A stretch of DNA of 64,000 nucleotides from Diadophis punctatus similis (GCA_023053685.1 JALIGW010000001.1:158119547-158183546); one strand, 5' to 3'. Numbered from the stretch's first letter, positions 35,510 through 47,340 are shown. Translations and numbers: made by a program. Notes: generated from the letters alone by a model not told the origin.

Positions 35510-35608
35510 ATAGTATAGTATAGTATAGTATAGTATAGTATAGTATAGTATAGTATAGTATAGTATAGTATAGTATAGTATAGTATAGTTAGTTAGTTAG
35601 TTAGATGA
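35414..35608. repeat. (TA)n-(ATAGT)n-(TTAG)n compound microsatellite
   Basis: About 90 bp of TA dinucleotides, then about 85 bp of perfect ATAGT pentamers, then a few TTAG units, directly abutting the hAT-like element. Confidence 0.97.
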
Positions 35609-36035
35609 TTACAAATTTCACATTTTTCTTTCCTTTCAGGTTCTTTTCATCTCTTCTGTTCAGTTTTTTTTAAAAATGCTTCCTTCTATAGCAAATATGA
35701 CTGTGCTGGACCCTACACGAGGTTCTGCTAACATGTACACTAAATATCATATTATGTTTATTGTTTTGTATCAATTATACCACCTTTGCGTCTAACATTG
35801 TCAACTCTGCTTGATTTTAAATTAAAGACATCTAAAATCATGATGTGAGGTGACTATACAAAGTCTCTCTGAATGTAATTGAAATTCCCCATTATTACAA
35901 TGATTCATTTGCATCCCTGCCTAATTTATTTCATTTTCTCAATGTTTCCCTCAGAATTTTGCACAGGTGAGCAAAAGCATATGCCAAAATCTAATTTGCA
36001 TTTAATGCCAGATATCACCTCCAAAGAAGGAATAG
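35609..36035. other. Intergenic, nothing recognised
   Basis: No supported feature. Confidence 0.4.
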
Positions 36036-36112
36036 AATCTAATGCACATTGGAAGAGTGGATTTCTCCACTTTTCCAATGGAGAAGTCCACTCTTTCAAT
36101 GTGCATTAGATT
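36036..36112 (+). other. 77-nt near-perfect hairpin (34-bp stem, 9-nt loop)
   Basis: Arms 36036-36069 and 36079-36112 are inverted repeats with only two differences out of 34. Both become G:U pairs in a plus-strand RNA, so the stem would be fully paired. The loop is CTTTTCCAA. The size is like a microRNA precursor, but the stem is more perfect than usual, and a tiny palindromic transposon remnant is an equally good explanation. No flanking 8-bp duplication was found. Confidence 0.6.
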
Positions 36113-37534
36113 TTATACTTTCTTTTGGAAAACTGTTCACTTTTCAGAGCACATGTGCAAAAAATACTGCCAATCTCACACAGCATTTTTAAAAAATAAA
36201 TCATTTCTATTTAAATAATAGGAAGAAGGGAAATGATCAGTTCTATAAAGTAAACCAGTCTAAAAAACCAGACACCATGTAAACCAGTTATAGTAACAGA
36301 ATCTTGTGAGTCTGAATATGCTGCTTTTCTTCTCTCATTTATTCTTCATGAGAATTAAAGGGAAGGGGTCTGTCTGACATATATTCACAAAACACTTTCT
36401 TGGCCTGGACTCAAGTTACATTTATCTGAACATTGCCTTGGTAGCAGCCTCTGTCCTCAAGGCCACTGTCTTTATTCTCTACATAAAGCCCTCTCCTAGT
36501 AGCCAAATCTGGGCACTGTAGAATAATTCCTTGATGTGAACATACATTAAGCATGTGCAGGTTGTGTAATGCTTAATCAGAAAAATATATTTGGAGCCTT
36601 TAATGGCTTTAAGATTGGTGGAGAATCAAGGTACTGTATGTTTGTCTTTACTGCATACTGCTTGGAGTCGTTACAAATTGAGTGACCTTATACACTTCTA
36701 AAATAAAAATAAATAAAAATAAGGTGGCCCAAATTCATTTTGACTTGAAAAAAATATACCATGGAGGTTTTCAGGGAGGGTTTTTTTTTTTTTTCGTTAC
36801 AAAATTGCTCTGCCCCATTCATTAAATGTTATAGGTAGCAGGACCATATTACATTGCATTTGGAACCCCTTTTTGCTTGCAATTATTCTTCTTGCTCTTT
36901 TTCTTAGTCAAAAGTATTAATCAAGGATGGAAAGGCACACATTTTGATAGATATCGCCACGAATCTGCCATCAGGAAGCATTCTTAAAACTGTTGAATGG
37001 AAAAACAAACTTTACAGACTTAGTTATTTCATGAGAAACACAGAAAACACAATTCAGCCATTAGTTACACTATGTAGAAAAAGACTTGGATGCTGATGTT
37101 ACACATCCAGTATCCACAAAACTAGAGGGGAAAAAGACGAAAAGTAAAAGAATGGTGATGGGCAGCCTTGATCTGCCATACTAAGGGGAAACACACAAGT
37201 GTATAATTTGTTGTTTTAAAAAAAAGCTTTCCCTTTAGCTGAACCCTGGAAAATATCTTCTGCTGACGTTGATAGATTTGTTAATCAAGGAAAGAGACGC
37301 TCCAAAGGGCAACCACATGAAGTAGAATATTATGTACATGTTAACTTATCTGATCTTTTTCTGCTGACAAATATTGCCTCTTTATTTATCTTCAAAATAA
37401 GATTTCTAAGGAAGGTTCATCATTATGCAATGTTTAGATGCAACTCTAGTGAAATTAAAAACAATACTGGAGGAATGATGGTGAAGGACTACATTGAGTC
37501 TGCTTTTTAGAAGCTAGCTGTGAAGATCGCAAAT
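36113..37534. other. Intergenic, nothing recognised
   Basis: No supported feature; a T homopolymer lies near 36781-36794. Confidence 0.4.
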
Positions 37535-37650
37535 GGTGATCACCTGACTATGGGATGCTATGATGTTAGAACTGTGGCCGGTCACCGACCACCTAGATTA
37601 CAATCACATTACTATGGGGATACTGCAACCATTGTAAGTGTGTAGACCAG
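37535..37650. repeat. Fragment of GTTAAGTGA-rich DNA element
   Basis: GGTGATCACCTGACTATGGG and CTATGGGGATACTGCAACCA match the middle of the element at 38808; both ends are missing. Confidence 0.5.
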
Positions 37651-37727
37651 TGGTAAGTTCCACTAATTCAGTGTCCAAGTAGTGGCTGAATGAGTGGCTA
37701 TTAACTAAGTACCCCCATGTATTCTAT

Positions 37728-37950
37728 TGTTGGAAGAAATATCCATCTGGTTCAATTCCAAGCCGGGAGAAAGGCACTGGAGACAAAATGGAGGCTGGAG
37801 GCTGATTGGAAAGAGGGTCCATTTATTGATGAAGCAGAACCACCAAGCACGTGTGACTCTGGGCAGCTGACCACATGGAGTTGAGAGTGAAGGGTTTTTA
37901 TACCTTCTCATGGGCTTTGAACTTGAGCTTCCTGTTCCTTTGAAAGAACA
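37728..37950 (-). mobile_element. Solo LTR, 223 bp
   Basis: Minus-strand LTR beginning TGTTCTTTCAAAGG and ending TTCTTCCAACA, i.e. TG...CA. It contains a TATA box (GGTATAAAAACCC) and downstream a polyadenylation signal (CATCAATAAATGG), in the correct order for an LTR. It is bracketed by identical 10-bp repeats TGTATTCTAT (37718-37727, 37951-37960), longer than the usual 4-6 bp. No internal retroviral sequence is adjacent. Confidence 0.75.
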
Positions 37951-37960
37951 TGTATTCTAT

Positions 37961-38807
37961 TGGCTGTTGTCAGACTCCCATGGGGCCATATACAAATCCT
38001 AGGAGTTTGTCTGAGCTAAGTTTGGTTGAAGTTTGGGCTGATGCAATGAAGGGGCTTGTTGGGCAATTCCTATTGTGGTTGAGGGCAAATCCTACCTTTG
38101 TTCAGACCTTGCTGCAGGGAATTTTTGCGTATGAATAGAGCTATCTATCTCTTAAGTACTGACATCTGCTGAGGGCTATTAAGAAAGGTGGGGGCTGCTT
38201 TCTGTCTCCAAGAGCATATTTTTCCCTTTAGGGAAATATAGTATTCTGCCTTTTTTAATATTTCCTAAAATATTTCATTCTTCTAGGAGAGGGGTGGGTG
38301 ACAACTTTCTACACTGTCATTACCATCACTACCACCTCTATTTTCAACGTATATGTATATCTTACCTTTCTTCGCAGTGGGGACAAATGGAAGGGTAGTG
38401 CTTAGAATGAAGAGAGGGAAAGATTTGTTGCAAGTCAAGAATGGATTGGAGATAAGAATAATAGTTAGGATAGCGATGAAAGGCATTACTTCAGGAATGC
38501 TTCAGAATGCAGATGGGAAGGGGAATTCCCACCCCCCAAGGAATCCATGCTAAATGAACGCTTGCCCTCTGTAAGTGTGGTTAGTATTTATCTTTCTCTC
38601 TTTCACAAAAATCCATTAAGGTTTTGGAGGTTTGGCATTCTTTTTCAGCATATTAAGGAGCTAGTTTTGTTTATCATTGAAAAGCTGGAATCCTTAAACT
38701 GTCATACAATCAGTCCTGAAGGAGCTGAAGAGGGCAAAATACCCTCTGTAAAGTACATAAATACAGTACATAACACTTTATAAAAATAAAAGAAAACTTG
38801 ACCACTT
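37961..38807. other. Intergenic, nothing recognised
   Basis: No supported feature. Confidence 0.4.
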
Positions 38808-39588
38808 ACAGATAGTCCTCGAGTTACAACCATAATTGAGCCCCAAATTTATGCTGCTAAGTGAAACATTTGTTAAGTGAGTTTTGCCCCATTTTACTAC
38901 TTTTCTTGCCACAGTTGTTAAGTGAATCATTGCATTTGTTAAGTTAGTCACATGGTTATTCTGGATTTCCCATTGACTTGTCAGAAGGTAGCAGAAGCTG
39001 ATCACATGACCTCGGGACACTGCAACCATCTGTCAACTCTGAAGCTGACCTGACTGGAGCCATATTGGAGCTTCAGTGTTGCCACACTGGAGCTGAGGGA
39101 AAGGGAGGCGGAATTAGAGATAGAGGGGTTTGTGTAGCCAAAACAAAATACTTTCTCTTGAGAACCAAGGACATTCTCACACCTGGGCCGTGGAAGGAGG
39201 AATGAGATCACCAGATGACCAGACAGCGTTTTGATTGGACCATGTGACTGATTGTTTGGGATTGTGGGACGTTCTCTTTTAACTAGGTGAAAACCACGAC
39301 AACCTTTAGAGTCGGTTTTCAATAGATCTGTGCCAATATGATATTTCCAATAAAGCTATTCTTTGAGGAATCGACCTGCCTTGGAGTTTTGCTTGATGTG
39401 GAATTATTACTTGGAACCCTGATACCATCATAAATATGAACCAGTTGCCAAGCATCTGGGTTTTAATCATATGATCATGGGGATGCTGCAACGGTTGTAA
39501 GAGTGAAAAAACGGTCATAAGACACTTTTTTCAGTGCCAAATTTGAACGGTCACTAAATGAACTGTTTTAAATCAAGGACTACCTTTA
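38808..39588. mobile_element. GTTAAGTGA-rich inverted-repeat element, interrupted
   Basis: Left end ACAGATAGTCCTCGAGTTAC and right end AAATCAAGGACTACCT form drifted terminal inverted repeats. The interior carries the diagnostic TTTGTTAAGTGAGTTTTGCC. It is split by a 394-bp insertion at 39030. Related partial copies lie at 20384, 37535, 47341 and 62271. Confidence 0.75.
39030..39423 (+). mobile_element. LTR-like insertion, TSD ACCAT
   Basis: 394 bp lying between direct 5-bp repeats ACCAT (39025-39029, 39424-39428) and interrupting an older DNA element. It contains CCAATAAAGC (polyadenylation-type signal) near its right end. This fits a solo LTR, though the termini are not a clean TG...CA. Confidence 0.55.
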
Positions 39589-40021
39589 TATGGAGAAGAG
39601 TCAGTGTAACCCCCTGGCATTTTTTTTCTGCAGTTAAAAATGCAGAAAAATATGCTGAAGTACAAAGCTGTTCTAGTAAAATATCATGTCAGTTTTATAA
39701 ATTCTGCACATCTGTGGTCTGGGAACATTGGGGACACTTGGCAATCATGCAGTGATCTGGATTGAAAACTATTTCAATTTCAAGTTTCATCCAAGTCATA
39801 CCAATGTGTATATTTTTTTTTAATTAACACAGAAATAAAAGATAGAAGTACAGGATGTGGCAAGAATTGCTGTTTCATCCCATATATTGATATATTAAGA
39901 TGAGAAAGTGACAAAACAGAAGGCCCATTTAACAACACAACCGCCACCATTACAGTGTGAGGCCTTGGGACTGAATATTTGTAGTGTTCTTTTATTAACT
40001 TCAGAAAGCTTTAGAAGAGAC
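39589..40021. other. Intergenic, nothing recognised
   Basis: No supported feature apart from the left 8-bp repeat of the next element. Confidence 0.4.
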
Positions 40022-40342
40022 CAAGGGTGAAATCCAGCAGGTTCTGACAGGTTCTGGAGAACCGGTAGCAGAAATTTTGAGTAGTTCGGAGAACCGGCAA
40101 ATACCACCTCTGGCTGGCCCCAGAGTGGGGAGGGAATGGAGATTTTGCAATATCCTTCTTCCAGGAGTGGGGAGGGAATGGGGATTTTGCAGTATCCTTC
40201 TTCCAGGAGTGGGGAGGGAATGGGGATTTTGCAGTATCCTTCCCCTGCCACACCCACCAAGCCACATCCACCAAGCCATGCCCACGCCCACCAAGCCACG
40301 CCCACAGAACCAATAGTAAAAAAAAATTGGATTTCACCACTG
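40022..40342. mobile_element. hAT-type element with internal minisatellite, TSD GAAGAGAC
   Basis: 321 bp from CAAGGGTGAAATCC to GGATTTCACCACTG, with perfect 8-bp flanks GAAGAGAC (40014-40021, 40343-40350). The centre has three tandem copies of a ~40-bp unit (GAGTGGGGAGGGAATGGGG...TATCCTTC), then CACGCCCACCAAGCC repeats. Confidence 0.93.
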
Positions 40343-40350
40343 GAAGAGAC

Positions 40351-41299
40351 CTTTGTAAAGAGACCAGCGAAGCCTGCTTATGGGCTTTCATTCCTGGCTA
40401 CCTTTCTGAACAGAGTTTTAAAATCCATCTGTCAGAGACTAAGTTTAGGGTTGTGTGCTTTTGGAATGGCACCCAGGACACAATGACTGTCACATACCAG
40501 TCTCCTTTGATGCTTGTGCTATATCAGGTTCTCCATGGGTCTTGTGGAATATCTTGCAGTCCATAGGAAATATATGTGATCTATCATGTGATCCCAATGA
40601 ATGGGAAATATGTCCAAGGCTTTGGTCTTATATCTAGACTGAACAGTTCTCAGTCATTTTAAGTCTTTTTTTTTCTAGTCCTAATCTCTAAGGAGAAGAG
40701 TTTAAACCTCAATTAACCCTAAAAGCGGCAGAGTGGCAAGGATAGCTGGTTCCCACTGGATATTTCCGTAGCTGTGTTTACCTATTCATCATTTTGTAAT
40801 CCCTGTTCCTTCACCATACAGAATGGTTTGTTGTTGTTGTTGTTTTTGCAGTCTGAGTATCATTGTGTCTGTGAGAGAAAATGAAAATGTACTCCAATAA
40901 AGATACAACACAGCAGAAATTATCCAATAGTAGAAAATAATTTTAAAAATGAACCACAGCCATAAGACACTTTGCAATAGACTGGAAAGAGTTATTCTTG
41001 AACAAAGCAGCTTCAAAAGGAAATAGCAGCGTGGAACTGCAAAATGAGAGATAACAAGAGGCTGCACAGCTGTGCATAATAGAGCACATGTGGAACCCAA
41101 AATTAAATTATGCCTCCTTAAACCTCTTAATTTGTCCCTTGGTCCTTGTTTGTTTTCCTCCCTGCTTTCTACTATAGTGATTGTGATCCGCAACTTCCTT
41201 CTTTCTAATCTCTGAGTCTGAACAAAGGTTCCACTAGGAGATGTTTGGCATCTGCAAACCTCAATGAAGAGTTCTCACTTGAGGCACAAATGACCAGGT
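40351..41299. other. Intergenic, nothing recognised
   Basis: No supported feature; short (TTG)n near 40829. Confidence 0.4.
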
Positions 41300-41482
41300 T
41301 CAAAATATTTTTATTTATTTATGTATTTTATTTTGTCAAACATGTACAGGATAGTAGTTGTTTGTATAAACATAACATAAGTAAAAAAAAGTACCGATAA
41401 AAGAGGACAATAGGACAGTAGGACGGGGACGGTAGGCACAGTGGTGCGCTTATGCACGCCCCTTACAGACCTCTTAGAAATG
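41300..41482 (-). repeat. LINE 3' end fragment, minus strand
   Basis: Read on the minus strand it carries AGAGGTCTGTAAGGGGCGTG early and TACTATCCTGTACATGTTTG late, ending in an (AATA)-type tail at 41300-41330. It is a 3' UTR typical of snake CR1/L2-like LINEs; the exact clade is uncertain. Confidence 0.55.
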
Positions 41483-41561
41483 GAAATATCCAACTTCAGA
41501 CACTTTTTGAGACCTGTTCTCTGGAAAAGACTCTAATCCTGCAAAAGGTGGAAGGAAAGAG

Positions 41562-41637
41562 GAAAGGAAGGAAGGAAGGAAGGAAGGAAGGAAGGAAGGA
41601 AGGAAGGAAGGAAGGAAGGAAGGAAGGAAGGAAGGAA
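41562..41637. repeat. (GGAA)n microsatellite
   Basis: About 19 perfect GGAA units. The Lys/Glu/Gly/Arg open frame over it is an artefact. Confidence 0.97.
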
Positions 41638-41752
41638 ACCAGCAGCAAGATGGATGAACTCGGTTACAGTGACAATGAGTGCATTATTGGGAGTGTTGAA
41701 AGAAGAGGTTGGGGGCAGATTGTAGTGGAGAAGATCCATCTACAGGTATGTC

Positions 41753-42012
41753 AGTGTTGGCGAATATTTTCGGCACCATGAGCATGCCAGGAAGATGATC
41801 TTCTGGTTTCCGGCACACGCATGCGCACTGACCATCTGGTCTTCCAGTTTCTGGTGTGCATGCATTTGCAAAGACCAGCTGGCCAGTGCGCATGCACGCA
41901 CTGGAAACTGGAAGAGTGTCAATGAGGCACCTCCCAAGCCAGCGCAGCCCCCCTCCTACCACTTCTGCCAAGGGAGTGCAACTGCTTCCCAGCTGGCGCA
42001 CATTCCCGCCTA
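41753..42012. mobile_element. Partial hAT-like element
   Basis: Starts CAGTGTTGGCGAATATTTTC, a diverged form of the CAGTGATGGCGAACC terminus. It carries several GTGCGCATGCACGC-type motifs; the right terminus is not recognisable. Confidence 0.5.
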
Positions 42013-42085
42013 CCATTACAGATGCTGATTCTCATAGCTAAATCTCTATTCTTATATTCCAGCTCTTTAAGTGTTATTTAAGTAT

Positions 42086-42560
42086 TACCATATTTTTCGG
42101 AGTATAAGACGCACCTTAGTTTTTGGGGAGGAAAATGGGGGGGGGAAATCTGCCTACCAGGTATTCATCTGGCTAGCATCCTTAGTCTGGTCAGCTTCAG
42201 CACATTATTTTATCCCCTGGTTAGGACTTAAAAAAACCTTCTTCGGAGAGAGTAACAATGAAAGAGCCTGCAAGCCAGTAAGAGCTGGGAAGATCGTTAG
42301 CACCTGGTTAGGGCTAGAAAAAAACTTATTCGGAGCAAGTAGAGCAATGAAAAAAACCCTGCAAAGACTTGGGGCTGGAAAAACAGTCTTCTGAGAGAGT
42401 AACAATGAAAGAGCCTGCAAGGTAAGAGCTGGGAAGATCTGTTAGCACCTAGTTAGGGCTGGGGAAAAAAAAAGCTACCTTCGAAGTATAAGACGCACCC
42501 AAATTTTCAGCCACTTTTAGGGAGGAAAAAGGTGCGTCTTATACTCCGAAAAATACGGTA
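42086..42560. mobile_element. TACCG-type inverted-repeat element, copy 4
   Basis: 475 bp from TACCATATTTTTCGGAG to CTCCGAAAAATACGGTA. The interior is the reverse complement of the copy at 8880, showing that both are the same family inserted in opposite directions. Confidence 0.85.
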
Positions 42561-42790
42561 TTTATTTATATCCCACCTTTATTTATTTTTTACAAATAAC
42601 TCAAGGCGGCAAACACACACAATACACGTTCCCCTTCTATTTTCCCCACAACAATAACCCTGTGAGGTGAATTGGGCTGGGAGAGAGAGAAACTGGCCCA
42701 AAGTCACTCAGCAATTTAACAGTAATCCAGTGGCTGCAGAAGTCTGGATGGCCAAGAGATGGCAGCTAAAAGAAATCTCTAGCCTTTTGC
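42561..42790. repeat. Squamate interspersed repeat fragment
   Basis: TATATCCCACCTTTATTTAT, AAATAACTCAAGGCGGC and AACAATAACCCTGTGAGGTG form the 3' end of a widespread squamate repeat; I cannot name the family with confidence. Confidence 0.5.
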
Positions 42791-42879
42791 TGCCACCTTG
42801 TGGTCAATAGTTCAACCTAGCCAACCCATCACTTCAAGATTTTGTTGTTGTTGCTGTTAATGAACAGTTCAGCCTATGG

Positions 42880-43408
42880 CAGTGATGGCGAACCTATGGC
42901 ACACGTGCCACAGGTGGCATGTGGAGCCATATCTGAGGGCACGCAAGGCGTTGCCCTATGTCAGCTCCAGCACGTATGCGCGCTTTGGACAGCTGATTTT
43001 CAGCCTTCTTTTCGGCCGTTTTTGCTCTCCCCAGGCTTCAGGAAAGTCTCCTGAACCCTGGGGATGGTGAAAAACGGCCCAACTGCCCAACCGGAAGTTT
43101 GTTTCTGAACTTCCGGTTGGCCCGTTGGGCCATTTTCCGCCATCCACAAGCTTCAGGAGGCTTTCCTGAACCCTGGGGACAACGAAAAACTGCCCAACGG
43201 GCCTACCGGAAGTCCGGAGGCTTCAGTGAGGCCTGTGCGCATGTGCGGGGGGAATCATGGGGAGTTGTATGCATGCATGGGGACAGCACAGGTTTGTGCG
43301 CATGCACAGGGGAGGGCATTGCATTATGGATGTGGGCACGCCCGCGCCCGCTATTGCACGTGCACGCACCCTTTTGGCACCCGAGCCAAAAAAGGTTCGC
43401 CATCACTG
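42880..43408. mobile_element. hAT-type element (CAGTGATGGCGAACC family)
   Basis: 529 bp with ends CAGTGATGGCGAACC and GGTTCGCCATCACTG; flanking octamers GCCTATGG and GTCTATGG differ at one base. It contains two diverged internal copies of a CAGGCTTCAGGAAAGTCTCC / CTGAACCCTGGGGA block. Confidence 0.9.
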
Positions 43409-43998
43409 GTCTATGGTATGATGGGAAGAGAAAAAAGGAGGAAATGGCAACACAGAGTAATGTGTAGCATTGTGTGCATGCCAGTAGGAGGAGACTCTTT
43501 ATGTTCGGGATGTTGGTCAGGGCTGGAATATCAACCAAGGAGCCACGAATCTTGGTACTTAGAATGTGGTGTATTAAAATTATATCCAGATGTATTCTGG
43601 ATGCTTAGTAAGATTGCATTGTAGGGGTAGCATTAATTTCTGTTGCCTCTGAGATGGGAGGAGAGCATAGCAAAACAACTCTGTGAACAATAGATTTATG
43701 AATTTCCTTAGGTGACTCTCTCTGCTACACTGATGAATACAGTTATTATCCTTCTGGACATTGAGTTTTCTTAATGACTTTCCTGAGGTTCCCTCCCCTC
43801 ACTCCCCCCCACCCCCCAAAGTTGTTCTGCAGCTCATCACTGGGAAGAAGAAGTCTCTTGGTGCTTGGTTGGTTTCTTTATTCTTGTCACGTTAGGGTGA
43901 ACTTTCTAAGAGCTACAGCTGCAGCAACTGCAGGAGGCAAGCAGGCAGAGTTCATTGTCCTTGGTGGCTTTTGGAGAATAGGGAGAAAGTTCTACAGA

Positions 43999-44000
<2 letters not shown>
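43409..44000. other. Intergenic, nothing recognised
   Basis: No supported feature. Confidence 0.4.

Positions 44001-44076
<76 letters not shown>
44001..44076. repeat. (CT)n microsatellite
   Basis: About 38 CT dinucleotides; the poly-Ser-Leu frame is an artefact. Confidence 0.97.
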
Positions 44077-44077
<1 letters not shown>

Positions 44078-44514
44078 GTCACCAGCGGCCTCGTTCTTTT
44101 TCAGGCCACTTGGCAGTTTCAGATGGTGTTAACAATCAGATTGGATTTTAGGATGCAGCAGAAGCAAAATATTTCCTCAAGTTTATTGTGTACTTTATTC
44201 CATGTACAGTACACATCTTCTTTTGCTTACCTTTAGGGTTCTTCCTTCTTTTGCTTACCTTTAGGGTTTAATGAAACAACTACAGCCTCTACTGGTTTCT
44301 CATTTTGTTTGCATTTTAAGCAATTTTTTTATCTTGTATATTCACAGCTAATAGGGAAGAACTCTTCAGCCGTGTGAAAAGGCTTGCTCTGGTTCAGGAA
44401 AGATTATGCCACAGTAAATGCATTTTCCTTTAGGATTTCAGACGGCTCTCTAATTTCCTCAGGGGAGGGCTAAACCAATTGACAGAAAACAGGCCACATT
44501 GATTCCTTCTAAGT

Positions 44515-45115
44515 TAAGGTGACCAGATTTTATGTTTTGTAAAGCGGGACACCATTGACGGGGGGGGGGGGTTTCTAGGGGAGCAAGATGGGAGGGGTCC
44601 ATCTCTAATATCTGCAGCTTTGTGAACCCCCCCAAACACCCCCCCTTCATCGCAGCCAGGGGTGGGTTCCTACTGGCGCAGGCTTACTGTTCATCGCCGC
44701 AGAGCCGAAGAAGCTGGTGGTGTTCGCGGCGTGGGGCTTCCCCCGCCCGCTTTCCCCGGCCATTTGCGTTCTTTTGCCCTCTGCGCATGTGCAAAGCGTT
44801 CTGCTTGCACAGAGGGCAAAAGAACGCAAATGGCGGCGTCCCGGCGGCCGGGGAAAGCGGCCGGGGGAAGCCCCGCGACGCGAATGCCACCAGCTTCTTC
44901 GGCTCTGCGGCGACGAACAGGCAAGACCGCCGCTGCCCCTCTCACTGCCCTTCCTCCCCGCCTGGCAGGAGGAGGCAGGCGAGGCAGGAGGCTGAGGGGT
45001 GTGCAGGGCAAATTCAGATTTAAAAAGCGGGACTTTTTTGAAATGCCGCGGGATGCGGGACAAATTATTAAAAAGCGGGACTGTCCCACCAAAAGCGGGA
45101 CGTCTGGTCACCTTA
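44515..45115. mobile_element. hAT-type element with nested element, TSD TTCTAAGT
   Basis: 601 bp from TAAGGTGACCAGATTTT to CGTCTGGTCACCTTA, perfect 8-bp flanks TTCTAAGT (44507-44514, 45116-45123). AAAGCGGGAC recurs near each end. Inside, from 44657 (CAGGGGTGGGTTCCTACTGG) to about 44935, lies a palindromic sequence related to the element at 20111, apparently nested and missing its right terminus. Confidence 0.9.
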
Positions 45116-45123
45116 TTCTAAGT

Positions 45124-45801
45124 GGCTATAGGAAACCAGGCTGAATTTCAGAAACACCCTAGGAGGGCATTAAATTCAAGGGCATGGCTCTTTAGGGAGC
45201 CCCTCCCCCTATATTTAAAACAGACTGCAAAAGACTAATTTGGTTACTCCTCTGAAATCTGTTTGGCTTAATCTTCACACATGGGTTTCATTCCTTTGTC
45301 CAATCTTCTATTCAGCTCCAGATTTCCCCCCACACACACACACACAAATTGGAGGGGGATGAAATCATTTTCTAGTTGCCATTATTTTAGCAGTTTAATT
45401 ACTGGCAGAGACTGGAAATTTGGATCATGTTTCATAAAGTTAGAAGACCTGCTGGGGGAAATATGTGCCATTACGGAGGGCTATCATTAGAAATGCCGCA
45501 AGTTATATCTTTTGTCTTTCTTTTGGGGACCATTTCTATAATTGGATTGATAAACTAAATTTAAACCCCAAAACCATCTTATTTATCTAACAATTTTATA
45601 CAACTTGCTATGTACTCCAATGTGTGAATTGCTCCCACAGAAATTTCAAACGCATCCTCCTCTCAAAGAAATGTATGGTTAACATTTTTTATAATTATTT
45701 CATTTGTTTAGGGTTATATTATTATATATATATATATTTGCCATACTGAAGATTGGTAAATCACTCAGACTCAACCATCATAGGAGTTATTGCTCTTCTT
45801 C

Positions 45802-45842
<41 letters not shown>

Positions 45843-46739
45843 GAAATAAAGACAGCAGGTGGGGGTGGGGGGTATTTATTGTATTCATTCATTCAATTTC
45901 TATAGCTCCCCAGCTCAACCAAGTGAATGTGGGCAGCTTACAATTCTAAGAACGTAAGTACAAAACTCCATGAGATGTGTTGCTCATTAGAAAAGTTTTC
46001 TGCTTCTGCTTCCTTTTTCTTACCTGTCATCTTTGTCTCAGAAGCTACCAATTTGGGGTCCAAGAAAGGAGGAAGGAGAGGGGCTGGTGGTTACCATACT
46101 TTCAGTGACCTTTAGTATAAGTGAGTTCTTACTTCCTTTTGTTAGTGTGGCTCCATATTGCAGTTTTGCCAGCTCCCCTCCATGCTCAGAACACAATTGT
46201 GCCTGTGTTTTCCACATACAGTGTTTACAGTAGGAAAAGAACAGCCAATTTAGCTTGTGCAGTCATGATGAGAACATTGTATTATACAGTAAAGCCTGCA
46301 GGTATTCATGTTTGGAGAAAAAAACCCCAAATGTTAAATTTATCAATTACTTGTTAAAGCACACAGTACCACCTAGTGGCAAAATCTGGTATACAAATTC
46401 AATAAAATAAAACCCGTGGCTTTGTTGCAGGAGACAATCAAAGCATCATAGAACTACAAAACTGGAAAACTTGTAGAAGGACAGTCCTGTTAGTCTGGCA
46501 GAAAATTAGGAGGCAGAAAATTAGGAGGAATCTGTTGAAACCTTTTCTAACCAATCTTATGAAAAGGTATAAACTTTCATGAACCGCATCTCATGTCATC
46601 AGATGCAGAGCCAAGCGTGTGGTAGAAGTGAGCAACAGCTCACAAAAATTTATGTTCTTAATATCCCATCTGCAAAGTGATGGTGGCATTTATGAGGAAG
46701 TGTGCATAAGGGTGAATACAACATGGCTACAGTGGAAGG
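45124..46739. other. Intergenic with short (TTG)n tract
   Basis: No gene supported. A (TTG)n run of about 14 units lies at 45801-45842. At 45870-45940 a TTTCTATAGCTCCCCAGCTC-type repeat end is present. Confidence 0.45.
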
Positions 46740-47000
46740 CGATCACTGGAGTGCATGCCAATTCATCTAAAACTGAAAGTGTACAGAATGATGGTCCACC
46801 CAATAGCACTGTATAGTACTGAGTGCTGGCCAACCCCCAAAATTGTTGAGTCTCCTTTACATGCCATGGAGATCCACATGCTCCATTGTTCCTTAGACTT
46901 CTTGACCCTGTCAACAATGATACAGTCCAGCTGCAGAAGGGTGTTGCATCAATGACCGAAAATATGGAGGAAAGCCCACGGTGCATGGCCACGTACTGTG
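46740..47000 (+). pseudogene. Decayed RTE-type LINE ORF2 fragment
   Basis: Encodes LKLKVYRMMVHPIALYSTE followed by CWPTPKIVE and HAMEIHMLHCSLDF, resembling the region just after the reverse transcriptase domain of RTE/BovB-like LINEs (KIYRTVVRPVALYG-type). Frameshifts and stops break the remainder. It is a dead fragment. Confidence 0.6.
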
Positions 47001-47340
47001 AGCAGAACTCCACGCTGTTGCCTGCACCACCTACCATTTTAACACCGATGGCAATTGCCCATGTGGAAGACCAAAGCAAAAAAATGACAAGACACAATGA
47101 ATGTGAACATGAAAATCATCCAGTCGGTCTTGGTTGCTGCGTTTGATTGTGTGACATGGTATTCACTGATCTGAAAAATAGACGCTGTGAGTCTCATGGA
47201 CCACTTTTGCTTTAATTTTATTGGCTAGTACCGAATGAGATTGTGAGTCAATCAGATTGAATTACACTTAAATTGCTTAAGATTTTTATTCCATCAGGAA
47301 AACAAACAAACTGGCACAAGAGCTAGTTCATTCTATTAAC
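47001..47340. other. Intergenic, nothing recognised
   Basis: Possibly more of the same decayed LINE, but not recognisable. Confidence 0.35.

Noticed and set aside
35414..35608. Regular short repeats considered as a CRISPR-like array
   Set aside because: The units are contiguous 2-5-bp microsatellites with no spacers; the organism is a vertebrate.
44619..45144. Overlapping 130-160-codon frames on both strands
   Set aside because: They fall inside nested palindromic hAT-type elements; no recognisable protein.
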